Of a stretch of DNA of 64,000 nucleotides, positions 42,571-51,821 are shown piece after piece. Numbering within the stretch: position 1 is the first letter of the stretch; each line of letters opens with the position of its first letter. This DNA comes from Anaerococcus sp. Marseille-Q7828 (GTDB lineage: Bacteria > Bacillota > Clostridia > Tissierellales > Peptoniphilaceae), in contig NZ_OX458331.1 in NCBI RefSeq assembly GCF_949769285.1, positions 1,798,001 through 1,862,000 on the forward strand, written 5' to 3'. A model generated the notes under the pieces. It did not search any database. It saw only the letters and a program-made list of their open reading frames with translations, and was not told where the DNA came from. The position numbers and the translations under genes are program-made.

Positions 42571-42594
42571 TAAAAATTTTTAAAGGAGTTTTAT

Positions 42595-43008
42595 ATGCTA
42601 AAAGAATTTAAACAATTTATTCAAAAAGGCAATGTACTTGACATGGCAGTTGGTATCATCATGGGTACTGCTTTTACTGCAATTGTTAACTCACTAGTAG
42701 AAGATTTGCTAATGCCAATCATTACAGGACTTACTGCAGGAGTTGATTTTGAGGACTTAGTTGTTAATGTTGGTGGAGCTACATTAAAATTCGGTAATTT
42801 AATCAACGCCATTATAACATTCTTAATTGTAGCATTTGTTCTATTTGCTATTTTAAAATCGATGCACAAAATTGAACCAGTTAACGATGAACCAACTACA
42901 AAAGAATGTCCATTCTGTAAATCAGAAATTGCAATCGATGCAACAAGATGCCCACACTGTACAAGTGAACTTGAAGGTTACCACAACGAACACGCTCACG
43001 TAATGTAA
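42595..43008 (+). CDS. mscL: Large-conductance mechanosensitive channel with C-terminal zinc ribbon
   Basis: Homopentameric membrane valve that opens on osmotic downshock. LKEFKQFIQKGNVLDMAVGI (residues 2-21) and VNSLVEDLLMPIITGL form the N-terminal helix and TM1, LINAIITFLIVAFVLFAILK is TM2. The C-terminus is extended by CPFCKSEIAIDATRCPHCTSELEG, abbreviated here as CPFCKSEI and TRCPHCTSEL (about 103-122): two CxxC pairs of a zinc ribbon plus a His-rich end. Such tails occur in a subset of MscL proteins. Monocistronic, with its own terminator. Confidence 0.95.
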   Translation: MLKEFKQFIQKGNVLDMAVGIIMGTAFTAIVNSLVEDLLMPIITGLTAGVDFEDLVVNVGGATLKFGNLINAIITFLIVAFVLFAILKSMHKIEPVNDEPTTKECPFCKSEIAIDATRCPHCTSELEGYHNEHAHVM

Positions 43009-43011
43009 TTT

Positions 43012-43040
43012 AGAACCACAAATGTGGTTCTTTTTTTTTG
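43012..43040 (+). terminator. mscL terminator
   Basis: Perfect inverted repeat AGAACCACA/TGTGGTTCT around a short loop, followed by a T-run on the plus strand. Confidence 0.9.
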
Positions 43041-43050
43041 GCTATTTTTC

Positions 43051-43111
43051 TTGACAATAATCACTTATCTGTTATAATTTAAGTATAGATACCTAGTTAC
43101 TCAAGTAACTA
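43051..43111 (+). promoter_or_regulatory. Promoter and palindromic operator of the GntR-ABC operon
   Basis: A consensus promoter, TTGACA (43051-43056), 16 bases, TATAAT (43073-43078). Just past the expected start of transcription lies a perfect inverted repeat TAGTTACT (43094-43101) CA AGTAACTA (43104-43111), a likely site for the GntR-type repressor encoded immediately downstream (autoregulation, inference). Confidence 0.75.
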
Positions 43112-43132
43112 AGTGACAAGGAGGGCATATGG

Positions 43133-43504
43133 ATGGATTCTAACAAACTAATATTTGAACAAGTAGCAGAAATTGTTGAAAACCAAATCCTAGATGGTTA
43201 CTTAAAAGCAGATGACCAGTCCCCTTCCACAACTGAGTTTGCAAATGTTTATTCTATAAACCCAGCAACAGCAAGAAAGGGACTCAATATTTTGGTTGAT
43301 GAAGGAATACTGTACAAAAAGCGAGGCATGGGAATGTTTGTAACTCAAGATGCAAAAAAAATTATTATTAATAAAAGGAAAGATGAATATATAAGTAATA
43401 TCTTGCCAGATCTAATAAAAAATATGACCATGCTTGGCATTACAAGAGAAGAATTGATAAAAGAAATTGACAAGCTTTATAAAAAAGAGGGAAATGATGA
43501 TTAA
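43133..43504 (+). CDS. GntR-family regulator, YtrA type
   Basis: A 123-residue repressor. The winged helix (about 8-75) shows IFEQVAEIVENQILDGYL, PSTTEFANVYSINPATARKG (recognition helix) and DEGILYKKRGMGMFV. The short C-terminal part of about 45 residues is the two-helix dimerisation tail of the YtrA subfamily, which typically controls ABC exporters. GGAGG lies 8 bases before the ATG. It overlaps the ABC ATPase gene by 8 bases and probably represses its own operon through the palindrome upstream. Confidence 0.9.
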   Translation: MDSNKLIFEQVAEIVENQILDGYLKADDQSPSTTEFANVYSINPATARKGLNILVDEGILYKKRGMGMFVTQDAKKIIINKRKDEYISNILPDLIKNMTMLGITREELIKEIDKLYKKEGNDD

Positions 43505-44357
43505 ATTAGAAAAAGTAAGTAAGTCTTATGGCAATAATATTGTTCTCGATAATATTGACTTATGTCTAGAAAATAATAGAATTTATGGACTTATAGGCAG
43601 AAATGGTGTTGGAAAAACTACATTAATGAAAATCCTTTCTGATCAGATAGTAAACTACCAGGGACAAATATACTATGAAGGTTCTAACATTAAAAACAAC
43701 AACCTCTTAAAAGAAAATATAGTTTATATAGGCGAGGATTTCTTAACTTATAACTTAGAGGCACATAAGCTAATAAAGATTGTAGAATATATAAAATATT
43801 TATATCCACATTTTAACCAAGATAGATTTGACGAATTGACTAAACTTTTTAGAATAGATTTATTTGATAAATACAGAAAACTTTCCTTAGGAAACCAAAG
43901 CTTATTTAGAAATATTATAGCTTTATCATTGCAAGCTAAGTTTTTATTATTAGACGAACCTTCGGTTGGGCTGGACGAAATAAATAGGGATATGTTTTAT
44001 CAAAAATTACTTGATTACCAAGAAATAGACGGCTCTACTATTGTAATCTCATCCCACATTTTATCAGATATAGAAAAAATAGTAACGGATATAGTTATAT
44101 TAAATAGAGGAAAGATTATCGTAAATGATTCTATCAATGACATCTTGGAAAAATCAATAATTATAACAACTAATGAAGATTATATAAAATATTTTGAAAA
44201 TAAAAATATTATCAAAAAAACTTATTTAGGAAAACAGGTCATTTTATATGCCTACGATAGGTTCACAGATAATGAAATTAGTACTATGAGAGAAATTTCT
44301 GATATTTCAAGATTGAATTTAAAAGAATTATTTTTAGCTTTAAGTAAGGAGGACTAA
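43497..44357 (+). CDS. ABC transporter ATP-binding protein, YtrB-like
   Basis: Cytosolic ATPase of a likely exporter or stress-responsive system. Walker A GRNGVGKTT (about 37-45), Walker B FLLLDEPSVGLD and switch His in ISSHILSD are normal; the signature is LSLGNQS rather than LSGGQ, a degenerate form seen in this subgroup. The start at 43497 (second of two adjacent ATGs, 5 bases after GAGGG) is chosen; the frame extends further up only within the GntR gene. 286 residues. Followed without a gap by the membrane subunit gene. Confidence 0.9.
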   Translation: MIKLEKVSKSYGNNIVLDNIDLCLENNRIYGLIGRNGVGKTTLMKILSDQIVNYQGQIYYEGSNIKNNNLLKENIVYIGEDFLTYNLEAHKLIKIVEYIKYLYPHFNQDRFDELTKLFRIDLFDKYRKLSLGNQSLFRNIIALSLQAKFLLLDEPSVGLDEINRDMFYQKLLDYQEIDGSTIVISSHILSDIEKIVTDIVILNRGKIIVNDSINDILEKSIIITTNEDYIKYFENKNIIKKTYLGKQVILYAYDRFTDNEISTMREISDISRLNLKELFLALSKED

Positions 44358-45026
44358 ATGAATCGTTGTAAAAAAATTCTATCATTAGAGATTAAAGAAT
44401 TTACAAGAAGCTACTTGAAGTTTTTAATAATAACATTGATTTTGGCATTGATTTTCTTTTCCTATAAAGCAAGTCCTGAAGTTAATGATTATTTAATGTC
44501 AATTAAAATCATAATTGCAAGTTTTATAATGTTTTTTGTGCTTCTTCATTTAGTTTTATCCACAGGAAAATCCATGCAAGATACTTTCATTATGGCCAAC
44601 AAATTAGGCTATAAAAGGAAAAATATATCAGAGGCTTTGATTATCAAGGATTTGTTACTAATTTCAGTATCTACATTATTAATTTATTATCTAAGCAATT
44701 TTATAATTGAAAATGCAAAGCTAGTATCTTTTATAGAATTTAAAGATATAGAAAAAATAATTAGTAATTTGGGAAGTTTTGATAATGTATTAAGAATTTG
44801 CATAATATATATCAGTGTTTCTAATATATTTGCAAATATTGCATACCTTGTAAACTCAAATCCTCTTTCTGGATCAATTTTTGGAATGTTTATTTTATCC
44901 TTTTTCAAGGGAATATTTACAGGCCCAAATGCTTTAATTACTTCTACCATTTTCACATCAGTATTATTTATATTGGCTCAAATATTAAGATACTATGTTA
45001 TAAATAAAGTAGACATAAAATCGTAA
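44358..45026 (+). CDS. ABC transporter membrane protein
   Basis: A 222-residue protein with about six hydrophobic segments, Lys/Ile-rich, no recognised family by eye. Its position directly behind the ATPase gene (stop TAA then ATG, with TAAGGAGG upstream) and its size fit the permease of a YtrA-regulated ABC system. A second copy would be needed for a dimer. Substrate unknown. The operon ends at the terminator beginning near 45031. Confidence 0.8.
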   Translation: MNRCKKILSLEIKEFTRSYLKFLIITLILALIFFSYKASPEVNDYLMSIKIIIASFIMFFVLLHLVLSTGKSMQDTFIMANKLGYKRKNISEALIIKDLLLISVSTLLIYYLSNFIIENAKLVSFIEFKDIEKIISNLGSFDNVLRICIIYISVSNIFANIAYLVNSNPLSGSIFGMFILSFFKGIFTGPNALITSTIFTSVLFILAQILRYYVINKVDIKS

Positions 45027-45030
45027 ATTT

Positions 45031-45060
45031 TAAAAGAGATGACGACAATCATCTCTTTTT
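45031..45060. terminator. Bidirectional terminator between the ABC operon and topA
   Basis: GAGATGA (45036-45042) pairs perfectly with TCATCTC (45049-45055), A-run left and T-run right. The stem includes the topA stop codon on the minus strand. Confidence 0.88.
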
Positions 45061-47103
45061 TTCTTTGATATATCCGCAATTTTCACAGCGAATTTCATCT
45101 ACATTTCTATTTTTCTTGTGAACTAAAAGCTCTCCACATTCTGGGCATTTGTCTCCTGTTGGTGGATCCCATATAGCATAGTCGCAATCTGGATAGTTGT
45201 TGCAGGCATAGAATCTTTTGCCCTTTTTGCTGACTTTTTCTATAATCTCACCTGTATTACACTTTGGACAAGCTACTCCAGTTGTTTTTACAATTGATTT
45301 TGTAAAGTCACATTTTGGGAAATTGGTACAGCCTATAAATTTGCCGTTTCTACCGTGTTTTATGGCAAGATTACTTCCACATTTTGGACATTTCTCATCA
45401 AGAATTTTATCTTTGACCTTGTAGTCTGTATCATCTTTTTTGACATTCTTCATGTCCTTTTCAAATCCGGTATAGAAATTTGATAGAACATCTTTCCAAT
45501 AAATCTCATGTTCGGCAATCTTATCCAGTTGGTCTTCCATTTCTGCAGTAAATTCGACGTTTATTACATCATCAAAGTTTTCTTGCAAGAAATCATTTAC
45601 TGTAAATCCAAGTTCTGTTGGATATATTGACCTTCCTTCAAACTCTACATAGTTTCTATTAACTATTTGGTTGATAGTTGCAGAATATGTGGATGGACGG
45701 CCTATGCCAAATTCCTCCAATACTTTTACAAGGCTAGCCTCAGTGTACCTTGCTGGAGGATTTGTAAAGTGTTGGGCTTTTTCGATTTTTTTGGCAGATA
45801 TTACATCTCCTTCTTTAAGCTCTGGCAATATATTTTGATCTTCAAAGCCTGGATTAATCTTGTTAAAACCTTCAAAAGTTGTAATCCTACCATTGGATTT
45901 AAAAATCAAGCCATTGTTATCAAAGGATACACTGGTTGATAGATACTCGTAATCTGTCATTTGTGATTGGACTATCCTAGTCCATATTAGCTTATATAGC
46001 TTGTATTGTGGATCTGATAGGTACTGTTTTACAGAAATAGGGTCCCTATAAATAGATGTAGGACGGATTGCCTCGTGGCCATCTTGGCTCCCTTTTTTCT
46101 TACCAGCGTGGGTGTTGCCCCTGCCTGCATATTCCTTGCCATATTTTTCGTTGATATATTTTAAAGACTCATTTACAATCTCTTGGCTGATTCTTGTAGC
46201 ATCAGTTCTCATATATGAGATCAAACCAACAGAACCTTCACCTACGTCGATACCTTCAAATAGTTGTTGAGCAAGCTGCATGGTGTATTTGGTTGAGTAA
46301 CCAAGTTTATTAGATGCATCTTGTTGGAGGGTTGATGTGGTATATGGTTTTGGTGGTTTTCTAGTTTTCTTTGTCTTTTTAACTTCAACAACCTTAAAGG
46401 AATCCTTATCAATTTTATCAAGAACCTTATTGGCGCCTGATTCGTTTGATATTTTCATCTTTTTACTAGGCTTGCCATAAAAGTCTGAAGTAAAATCAAT
46501 CTTATCTACATTATGATTTGCTGTTATTGTCCAATACTCTTCTGGCACAAAAGCGTCAATTTCTCTTTGCTTATCTACAATAAGTTTAAGTGCAACAGAT
46601 TGGACACGTCCTGCAGAAAGTCCTGATTTTACTCTCTTCCATAGGATTGGACTTATCTCATAGCCCACAATCCTATCCATGACACGTCTAGCTTGTTGGG
46701 CATCAACCAAGTTTTGGTCGATTTGCCTTGGATTTTTCATAGCATTTTTAACATTTTCTTTGGTAATCTCGTGAAACTCTACACGATTTTTCTCCTTTGG
46801 ATCAAGACCCAAAAGATATTCCAAATGCCAGCTTATGGCCTCACCTTCCCTATCCGGGTCAGTTGCCAGATAAACTTTGTCTGCCTTTTGCGCTTCTTTT
46901 ATAAGTTCATTTATAGTTTTTGCTCGTCCCCTAACCTTGATATATTCTGGTTCAAAGTTATTTTCTATATCAACACCAAATTTTGACTTTGGTAAATCTC
47001 TCAAGTGTCCTATGGTAGCCTTTACCTTGTAATTGCTACCAAGCATCTTGCCTATAGATTTTGCTTTGGTTGGGGATTCGACTATTACTAAGTTCTTTGC
47101 CAA
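45049..47103 (-). CDS. topA: DNA topoisomerase I
   Basis: Type IA enzyme that relaxes negative supercoils. The TOPRIM domain (AKNLVIVESPTKAKSIGKML, residues 2-21; YLATDPDREGEAISWHLE) carries the acidic metal site, and the active-site Tyr is in GLISYMRTDATRIS near residue 300. Three C-terminal zinc ribbons follow: CPKCGSNLAI, CPKCNTGEII and CPECGELLVH, each with a second Cys pair. 684 residues. Four bases after dprA in the same direction, the usual Firmicutes arrangement. Confidence 0.97.
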   Translation of the reverse strand: MAKNLVIVESPTKAKSIGKMLGSNYKVKATIGHLRDLPKSKFGVDIENNFEPEYIKVRGRAKTINELIKEAQKADKVYLATDPDREGEAISWHLEYLLGLDPKEKNRVEFHEITKENVKNAMKNPRQIDQNLVDAQQARRVMDRIVGYEISPILWKRVKSGLSAGRVQSVALKLIVDKQREIDAFVPEEYWTITANHNVDKIDFTSDFYGKPSKKMKISNESGANKVLDKIDKDSFKVVEVKKTKKTRKPPKPYTTSTLQQDASNKLGYSTKYTMQLAQQLFEGIDVGEGSVGLISYMRTDATRISQEIVNESLKYINEKYGKEYAGRGNTHAGKKKGSQDGHEAIRPTSIYRDPISVKQYLSDPQYKLYKLIWTRIVQSQMTDYEYLSTSVSFDNNGLIFKSNGRITTFEGFNKINPGFEDQNILPELKEGDVISAKKIEKAQHFTNPPARYTEASLVKVLEEFGIGRPSTYSATINQIVNRNYVEFEGRSIYPTELGFTVNDFLQENFDDVINVEFTAEMEDQLDKIAEHEIYWKDVLSNFYTGFEKDMKNVKKDDTDYKVKDKILDEKCPKCGSNLAIKHGRNGKFIGCTNFPKCDFTKSIVKTTGVACPKCNTGEIIEKVSKKGKRFYACNNYPDCDYAIWDPPTGDKCPECGELLVHKKNRNVDEIRCENCGYIKEKKR

Positions 47104-47107
47104 AATC

Positions 47108-48199
47108 TCACCTCTTTACTGTGAATTCATTATTTCCTATATTTTCAATAAAATCTCTCAACTCAAGTGATGTTAAAAGATAATTTATTTCATCAATCTT
47201 AATCTTAAGTTCAGCTGATAATATATCTGCTGAGGAATTTGGATTTTCCTCGATATACTTTACTATATCTAGTTCATCTTTTTCAAGGCTAGAGTAATCT
47301 ATTTCATTTTTACTGTTAGAATATTCCAATAGATAGTCCAATTCTTCTAAGATATCATCAGCACAAGTAATAAGCTTGGACCCTTCTTGAATCAATTTAT
47401 TGGTACCCCTAGAGTATATAGAATTAATATTTCCAGGAACTGCAAATACTTCCTTTCCTTGGTCAAGAGCACACCTTGTAGTAATCATAGTACCTGATTT
47501 TTCTTTAGCTTCTATGACAACGGTAGCAAGAGATATGCCAGAGATTATCCTATTCCTTCTTGGGAAATTGTAGGATCTTGGTTCAGTTTCTAGGGGGAAT
47601 TCTGATAAAATCAGTCCATCTTCTTCTAAGGCCTGGTACAATTTCCTATTCTGTTTGGGGTAAATTTTATCAATACCACAACCTATCACTCCTATAGACC
47701 TACCGGCTACTTCTAAAGTCGACTTGTGACACATAGCGTCTATGCCATAGGCAAGACCAGAAACAGTTGTAATTCCAGCCCTGCTTATGTCTTGACTAAG
47801 ATTTTTGCAGGCCCATTTGCCATATTCTGTGCATTTTCTGGCACCTACAAAGGCAATGGAATTCTTGTCTTTTTCCCTATCGAGCCTTCCCTTATAAAAA
47901 AGCAAGGTCGGCCTATCATCTATGTATCTTAAGTTGAATGGATAGTCATCATCAAGAAAAGTCACATACGTATAGCCATACCTTTGAACTTTTTCATTAT
48001 AAGACTTGAAACTTTCCAAATTTTTATTAGATACAATTTTCTCATAGGAAATGTCAGGAATAAAATCTAAGTCAATTCTTGATCTTTCAAATAAATCCTT
48101 AAAGCCTACTCTTTCATAGATTATATGAATAACCCTGTTGTCCAAGTATATGTAATTTAGATATAAAATAATTTCTCTATCGGTATATTCAGAATGCAT
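47108..48199 (-). CDS. dprA: DNA processing protein DprA
   Basis: Binds incoming single-stranded DNA and loads RecA during natural transformation. The Rossmann-like DprA core shows VGARKCTEYGKWA (about 117-129), VSGLAYGIDAMCHKSTL (about 150-166), GCGIDKIYPKQN, FPRRNRIISGIS and VIEAKEKSGTMITTR, all family hallmarks. A C-terminal winged-helix-like domain (about 300-363) follows. 363 residues. Overlaps yraN by 11 bases. Its presence hints at competence genes elsewhere, but dprA is common in bacteria not known to be transformable. Confidence 0.94.
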   Translation of the reverse strand: MHSEYTDREIILYLNYIYLDNRVIHIIYERVGFKDLFERSRIDLDFIPDISYEKIVSNKNLESFKSYNEKVQRYGYTYVTFLDDDYPFNLRYIDDRPTLLFYKGRLDREKDKNSIAFVGARKCTEYGKWACKNLSQDISRAGITTVSGLAYGIDAMCHKSTLEVAGRSIGVIGCGIDKIYPKQNRKLYQALEEDGLILSEFPLETEPRSYNFPRRNRIISGISLATVVIEAKEKSGTMITTRCALDQGKEVFAVPGNINSIYSRGTNKLIQEGSKLITCADDILEELDYLLEYSNSKNEIDYSSLEKDELDIVKYIEENPNSSADILSAELKIKIDEINYLLTSLELRDFIENIGNNEFTVKR

Positions 48200-48536
48200 T
48201 TTCTATATAGTTTATCTTTCTACTTTCAGTTAAAACTTCCACAACATCAAATCTCATCAAGTAATTATTGATATTATTCTCCATCATATACATCTGGCTA
48301 GCCTTGATAATCCTTTGCTGTTTGTGGTAGTTGACAGCTTCTCTAGGGTAGGAAAATTGGTATGACTTACGAGTTTTGACTTCGACAAAACAAATTATAT
48401 CATCATTTAGGGCAATTATATCAATCTCACCATAGGGTTTTAGGTAATTACGGCATAGAATTTCGTAACCATTACTAGTCATATAGCTTACAGCCAAGTC
48501 TTCTCCAAAATCGCCAATTTTTCTTTTCTCATTCAT
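48189..48536 (-). CDS. YraN/UPF0102-family endonuclease-like protein
   Basis: A 115-residue member of UPF0102, a restriction-endonuclease-like fold. Motifs are GEDLAVSYMTSNGYEILCRN, GEIDIIALND (Asp of the nuclease core, about 36-45) and FVEVKTRKS (E-x-K, about 50-58). Role unsettled, likely DNA processing. Overlaps rnhB and dprA by a few bases on both sides. Confidence 0.92.
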   Translation of the reverse strand: MNEKRKIGDFGEDLAVSYMTSNGYEILCRNYLKPYGEIDIIALNDDIICFVEVKTRKSYQFSYPREAVNYHKQQRIIKASQMYMMENNINNYLMRFDVVEVLTESRKINYIENAF

Positions 48537-49156
48537 AGAAAACTTTCCTGTCTTTGGTAGAATTTCCTCAAAAAGCTTTTCCTATGAATGGGTGTTGGAC
48601 CATATTTTTCAAGACCCTCATAATGCTTTTTTGTTCCATAACCTACATTAGTTTGGAAAGAATAATGTGGGTAGATTTTTGAGAAGTTGATCATAATATC
48701 ATCTCTTCTGATTTTGGCAAGTATTGATGCACAAGAGATGGCGTATTCATTGAGGTCTCCCTTTACAATATTTAGCTGGGGAATTTCTGTATCTATTCTT
48801 TCTGCATCTATAAGCAGTATATCTGGTTTGTTTTCCAAAGCTTCTACTGCATTTTTCATTGCAAGAAGAGTTGCTTGCCTGATATTTATCTCATCAATCA
48901 ATCTGTTATTGGCATAGCCATAGGATACTTCTATAGCATCTTCCAAAATCTCATCTCTAAGACTTAGCATCTTTTTTCTACTAAGTTTTTTGGAATCTGT
49001 AACGCCTTCAATATGAGAATCCTTTTTCATAATAACAGCACAAGTTACAACAGGTCCTGCTAGAGGACCTCTGCCCACTTCATCAATGCCTGCAATCAAA
49101 TTATAATGTTCATAGATTTCTTTTTTGATTTTCTCGTTGTAGTCTGAATATTTCAT
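48533..49156 (-). CDS. rnhB: Ribonuclease HII
   Basis: Cleaves RNA in RNA-DNA hybrids, including single ribonucleotides. Catalytic Asp and Glu are in AGIDEVGRGPLAGPVV (about 23-38); further acidic residues are in LLIDAERID (about 114-122), and ASILAKIRRDDIM follows. 207 residues is usual. Its start overlaps rbgA by 4 bases. Followed by yraN. Confidence 0.96.
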   Translation of the reverse strand: MKYSDYNEKIKKEIYEHYNLIAGIDEVGRGPLAGPVVTCAVIMKKDSHIEGVTDSKKLSRKKMLSLRDEILEDAIEVSYGYANNRLIDEINIRQATLLAMKNAVEALENKPDILLIDAERIDTEIPQLNIVKGDLNEYAISCASILAKIRRDDIMINFSKIYPHYSFQTNVGYGTKKHYEGLEKYGPTPIHRKSFLRKFYQRQESFL

Positions 49157-49995
49157 GGTCTTTCCAAACTAATTCTTCCAAGTTTTCCATTTCTAAAATC
49201 TGTAAGTATTATATTAGCTGTGCGAGTGTAATCAAAATCTCCACCCTTTGTAACAGCTCCCCTTTTTCTAGCAATATCTTCGTAGATGTCTAAGGCAGAT
49301 TTTTTAGCATCTACCCCATAACGCTCTTGTAAATTTTCTGGATATTCTTCTTTCATTTTTTCCAAAAACTTAAGGGTAAGATCTTCTATATTTAGTATCT
49401 CATCTTTTATGGCGTGGGTGTATGATAGGTTTAAGCCTGTTTCTTCGTCAAATTTTGGCCACAAAACTCCCGGTGTATCCAATAATTCTATATTGGCATT
49501 TGTTTTGATCCATTGTTTGGTTTTTGTAACCCCTGGTCTATTACCTACATTGGCGCCCTTTCTTTTTGAAATATTATTTATAAAAGTTGACTTGCCAGCA
49601 TTAGGAACCCCTACAATCATCATGCGAATTGTTTGATTTTCTATGTTTTTTTCTTTGTGCTTATCAAATTTCTCGCTCAAAGATTCTCTTGCTAAATCAT
49701 AGATTTTTTTAGCATTTATATTTTCTTTGGAGTTCATTCTAATTGCAGATATTCCTCTGTTTTTGAATTCATCAATCCACTGACTAGTGATGCTCTTATC
49801 TGCAAGGTCAGCTTTGTTCATTATAATTATCCTAGGCTTATCACCAATGATTTCATCAAGCATGGGATTCCTGCTTGAAGAAGGTATTCTTGCATCTATT
49901 ATTTCAAGGACAATATCTACAAGTTTTAGGTTGTTCTCTATATCCTCCTTGGTCTTTTTCATATGACCAGGATACCAATTTATATTCATTGCCAT
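49153..49995 (-). CDS. rbgA: Ribosome biogenesis GTPase RbgA (YlqF)
   Basis: Circularly permuted GTPase needed for late 50S assembly. The G motifs appear in permuted order: NKADLAD (G4, about 56-62), then GVPNAGKST (G1, about 128-136), the G2 threonines in VGNRPGVTKTKQW, and DTPGVLWP (G3, about 173-180). The N-terminus NINWYPGHMKKTKEDI is typical and the C-terminal ANTAR-like RNA-binding part is complete. ATG lies behind a G-rich AGGGGG. A terminator separates it from rplS, so it has its own transcript. Confidence 0.95.
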   Translation of the reverse strand: MAMNINWYPGHMKKTKEDIENNLKLVDIVLEIIDARIPSSSRNPMLDEIIGDKPRIIIMNKADLADKSITSQWIDEFKNRGISAIRMNSKENINAKKIYDLARESLSEKFDKHKEKNIENQTIRMMIVGVPNAGKSTFINNISKRKGANVGNRPGVTKTKQWIKTNANIELLDTPGVLWPKFDEETGLNLSYTHAIKDEILNIEDLTLKFLEKMKEEYPENLQERYGVDAKKSALDIYEDIARKRGAVTKGGDFDYTRTANIILTDFRNGKLGRISLERP

Positions 49996-50041
49996 AATTT
50001 ACCCCCTACATACTAGGTCTATTATATCAAAATTTCCTCAA

Positions 50042-50067
50042 TAAAAAAGCTGTATGAATCATACAGC
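50042..50067 (-). terminator. Terminator of the ffh-rplS operon
   Basis: GCTGTATG (50049-50056) pairs perfectly with CATACAGC (50060-50067) around 3 bases, followed by a six-base U-run on the minus strand. Confidence 0.9.
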
Positions 50068-50076
50068 CAGAAATTT

Positions 50077-50424
50077 TTAATAATTTGTTTTTTCTTTAAC
50101 TTTAGTAGCCTTACCTTGACGAGCTCTTAAGTAGTTTAGTTTAGCACGACGTACTTTACCATGTCTTGTTACTACTAATTTTTCAATTCTTGGTGAGTTG
50201 TATAGGAAGGTTCTTTCTACGCCTACACCGTAAGAAATTCTTCTTAGTGTGAATGCCTTGTTGATGCCACCTTCTTTGATTTTGATAACTGTTCCTTCAA
50301 AGTCTTGAAGTCTTGTTTTGTCACCTTCTTTGATTCTGTAAGATATTCTAACTGTATCACCTACGTTAAAGTCATATTGATCTTCACGTAAGTTTTCTTG
50401 TTCAATTTTTTTAATTAAATCCAT
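50077..50424 (-). CDS. rplS: 50S ribosomal protein L19
   Basis: Located at the 30S-50S interface. [19 protein letters not shown] opens the protein; the core [47 protein letters not shown] and the closing [20 protein letters not shown] are characteristic. 115 residues. ATG at 50424 is preferred over 50430 because AGAGGAG then has a 7-base spacing. Overlaps trmD by 14 bases. Confidence 0.96.
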   Translation of the reverse strand: MDLIKKIEQENLREDQYDFNVGDTVRISYRIKEGDKTRLQDFEGTVIKIKEGGINKAFTLRRISYGVGVERTFLYNSPRIEKLVVTRHGKVRRAKLNYLRARQGKATKVKEKTNY

Positions 50425-51118
50425 TTTCATTCTCCTCTCTTAGGAATTTTTCATATAAGTCTGGTCTAACTTTTTTTGTTTTTGCTATTGCAGATTTTCT
50501 GTTCCATTGTTTGATTTTCTTATGGTCGCCACTTGTAAGCTCATTTGGAACTATGTATCCATTAAACTCTCGTGGCTTGGTGTATTCATCTTGCTGCAAT
50601 AATATATTGTAGTGGGAATCTGTCTTTAGTGATTCCTCCTTGCCAACTACTCCATCAATAAATCTTGCCATTGAGTCTATTAGTACCATAGCAGGTATTT
50701 CTCCTCCTGTTAGGACATAGTCTCCTATGGATATTTCGTAGTCAACATAGTGATTGGTTATCCTTGCATCTATACCCTCATAGTGGCCACAAATGATTAT
50801 AAGATCTTTAATCTCTGCAAAGTCGATTGCTAATTTCTGATTTAATACTCTCCCAGCAGCTGACATATAGGCTACTTTGGAGTTTGGTTTTTTTACAGAC
50901 ATTAATGCATCATATAATGGTTTTGGCTTCATTAGCATGCCCGCTGCTCCACCATAAACCGTATCATCAACGTGGTTGTGTTTATCGTTTGAAAAATCTC
51001 TTATATTTACAAGTTCTAATTCTAATAAACCTTTTGATATAGCTTTACCTATTACTCCATAAGTTTTCAAAAACTCAAAACTTTCTGGAAATAAAGTAAG
51101 GATTGTTATTTTATTCAT
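50411..51118 (-). CDS. trmD: tRNA (guanine-37-N1) methyltransferase TrmD
   Basis: SAM-dependent enzyme making m1G37, which prevents frameshifting. The SPOUT trefoil knot is visible in [30 protein letters not shown] (about 106-118) and [20 protein letters not shown] (about 128-147). 235 residues. The ATG at 51118 is the likely start; a GTG two codons earlier (51124) is possible, and neither has a good ribosome binding site, consistent with coupling to rimM, which it overlaps by 8 bases. Confidence 0.96.
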   Translation of the reverse strand: MNKITILTLFPESFEFLKTYGVIGKAISKGLLELELVNIRDFSNDKHNHVDDTVYGGAAGMLMKPKPLYDALMSVKKPNSKVAYMSAAGRVLNQKLAIDFAEIKDLIIICGHYEGIDARITNHYVDYEISIGDYVLTGGEIPAMVLIDSMARFIDGVVGKEESLKTDSHYNILLQQDEYTKPREFNGYIVPNELTSGDHKKIKQWNRKSAIAKTKKVRPDLYEKFLREENENGFN

Positions 51119-51596
51119 AATCACTAAAATTTTCTATTTCTATAATATTCTTTTCAAAGTCAATATTTTTAGTTGTAGCATTTAAAGCTGGAAAATAAAT
51201 TTCATCTTTATCTGTCTTTATAACATAAACATCATTGGGATATACACCTGTGATTACGTCTGTGATTTTGCCGACTTTTTGCCCATTGTCGTAAACATCA
51301 AGACCTATTAGTTTATAAACGTAGTACTCATCTTCTCCTAGTTCGCCTAGGTCAGCTTCATCTATGGTTATATCTTTGCCAACAAATTTGATGACATCAT
51401 TAATGTCGTCATATTCTTCAAATTTTATAACCTTAAGTCCTTTTTGGTCAAAGGATGATTCAACTGTTAGTTCTTCATCATCGATAAGCAATTTTGCCCC
51501 AGTTTTAAACCTATTTTCATTATCACTAAGGCTTTTTATTTTAAGATTTCCTCTAATCCCATGAGTCGTTACAATCTCTGCTACACTTATCCTCAT
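51111..51596 (-). CDS. rimM: 16S rRNA processing protein RimM
   Basis: Assembly factor for the 30S head that binds S19. RISVAEIVTTHGIRGNLKIK (residues 2-21) is the typical opening. The C-terminal PRC-barrel domain contains EYYVYKLIGLDVYD and GKITDVITGVYPNDVYVI. 161 residues. Overlaps khpA by 4 bases at its start and trmD at its end. Confidence 0.95.
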   Translation of the reverse strand: MRISVAEIVTTHGIRGNLKIKSLSDNENRFKTGAKLLIDDEELTVESSFDQKGLKVIKFEEYDDINDVIKFVGKDITIDEADLGELGEDEYYVYKLIGLDVYDNGQKVGKITDVITGVYPNDVYVIKTDKDEIYFPALNATTKNIDFEKNIIEIENFSDYE

Positions 51597-51817
51597 ATTT
51601 TTATATTGACTTTAACATCTTCCTTTATAGCTGCTGATCTTGCTATGGTTCTGATAGAATTGATGATATTTCCTCTAACTCCTATAACACGACCCTTATC
51701 GCTATCTGCAACGTGGATTAGAATATTTACTTCTCCATCGTTACGATTTTCTTCGATTTCGACAGCTTCTTTATCTTCTACTAGCTCTTTTACGATTGTT
51801 TCTACTAATTCTTTCAT
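51593..51817 (-). CDS. khpA: KH-domain RNA-binding protein KhpA (YlqC)
   Basis: A 74-residue single KH domain with the GxxG-type loop in GRVIGVRGNIINSIRTIARS (about 44-63). KhpA works with KhpB/EloR in RNA binding and cell elongation in other Firmicutes. Always found between rpsP and rimM, as here; four bases separate it from rpsP. Confidence 0.94.
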   Translation of the reverse strand: MKELVETIVKELVEDKEAVEIEENRNDGEVNILIHVADSDKGRVIGVRGNIINSIRTIARSAAIKEDVKVNIKI

Positions 51818-51821
51818 AATC

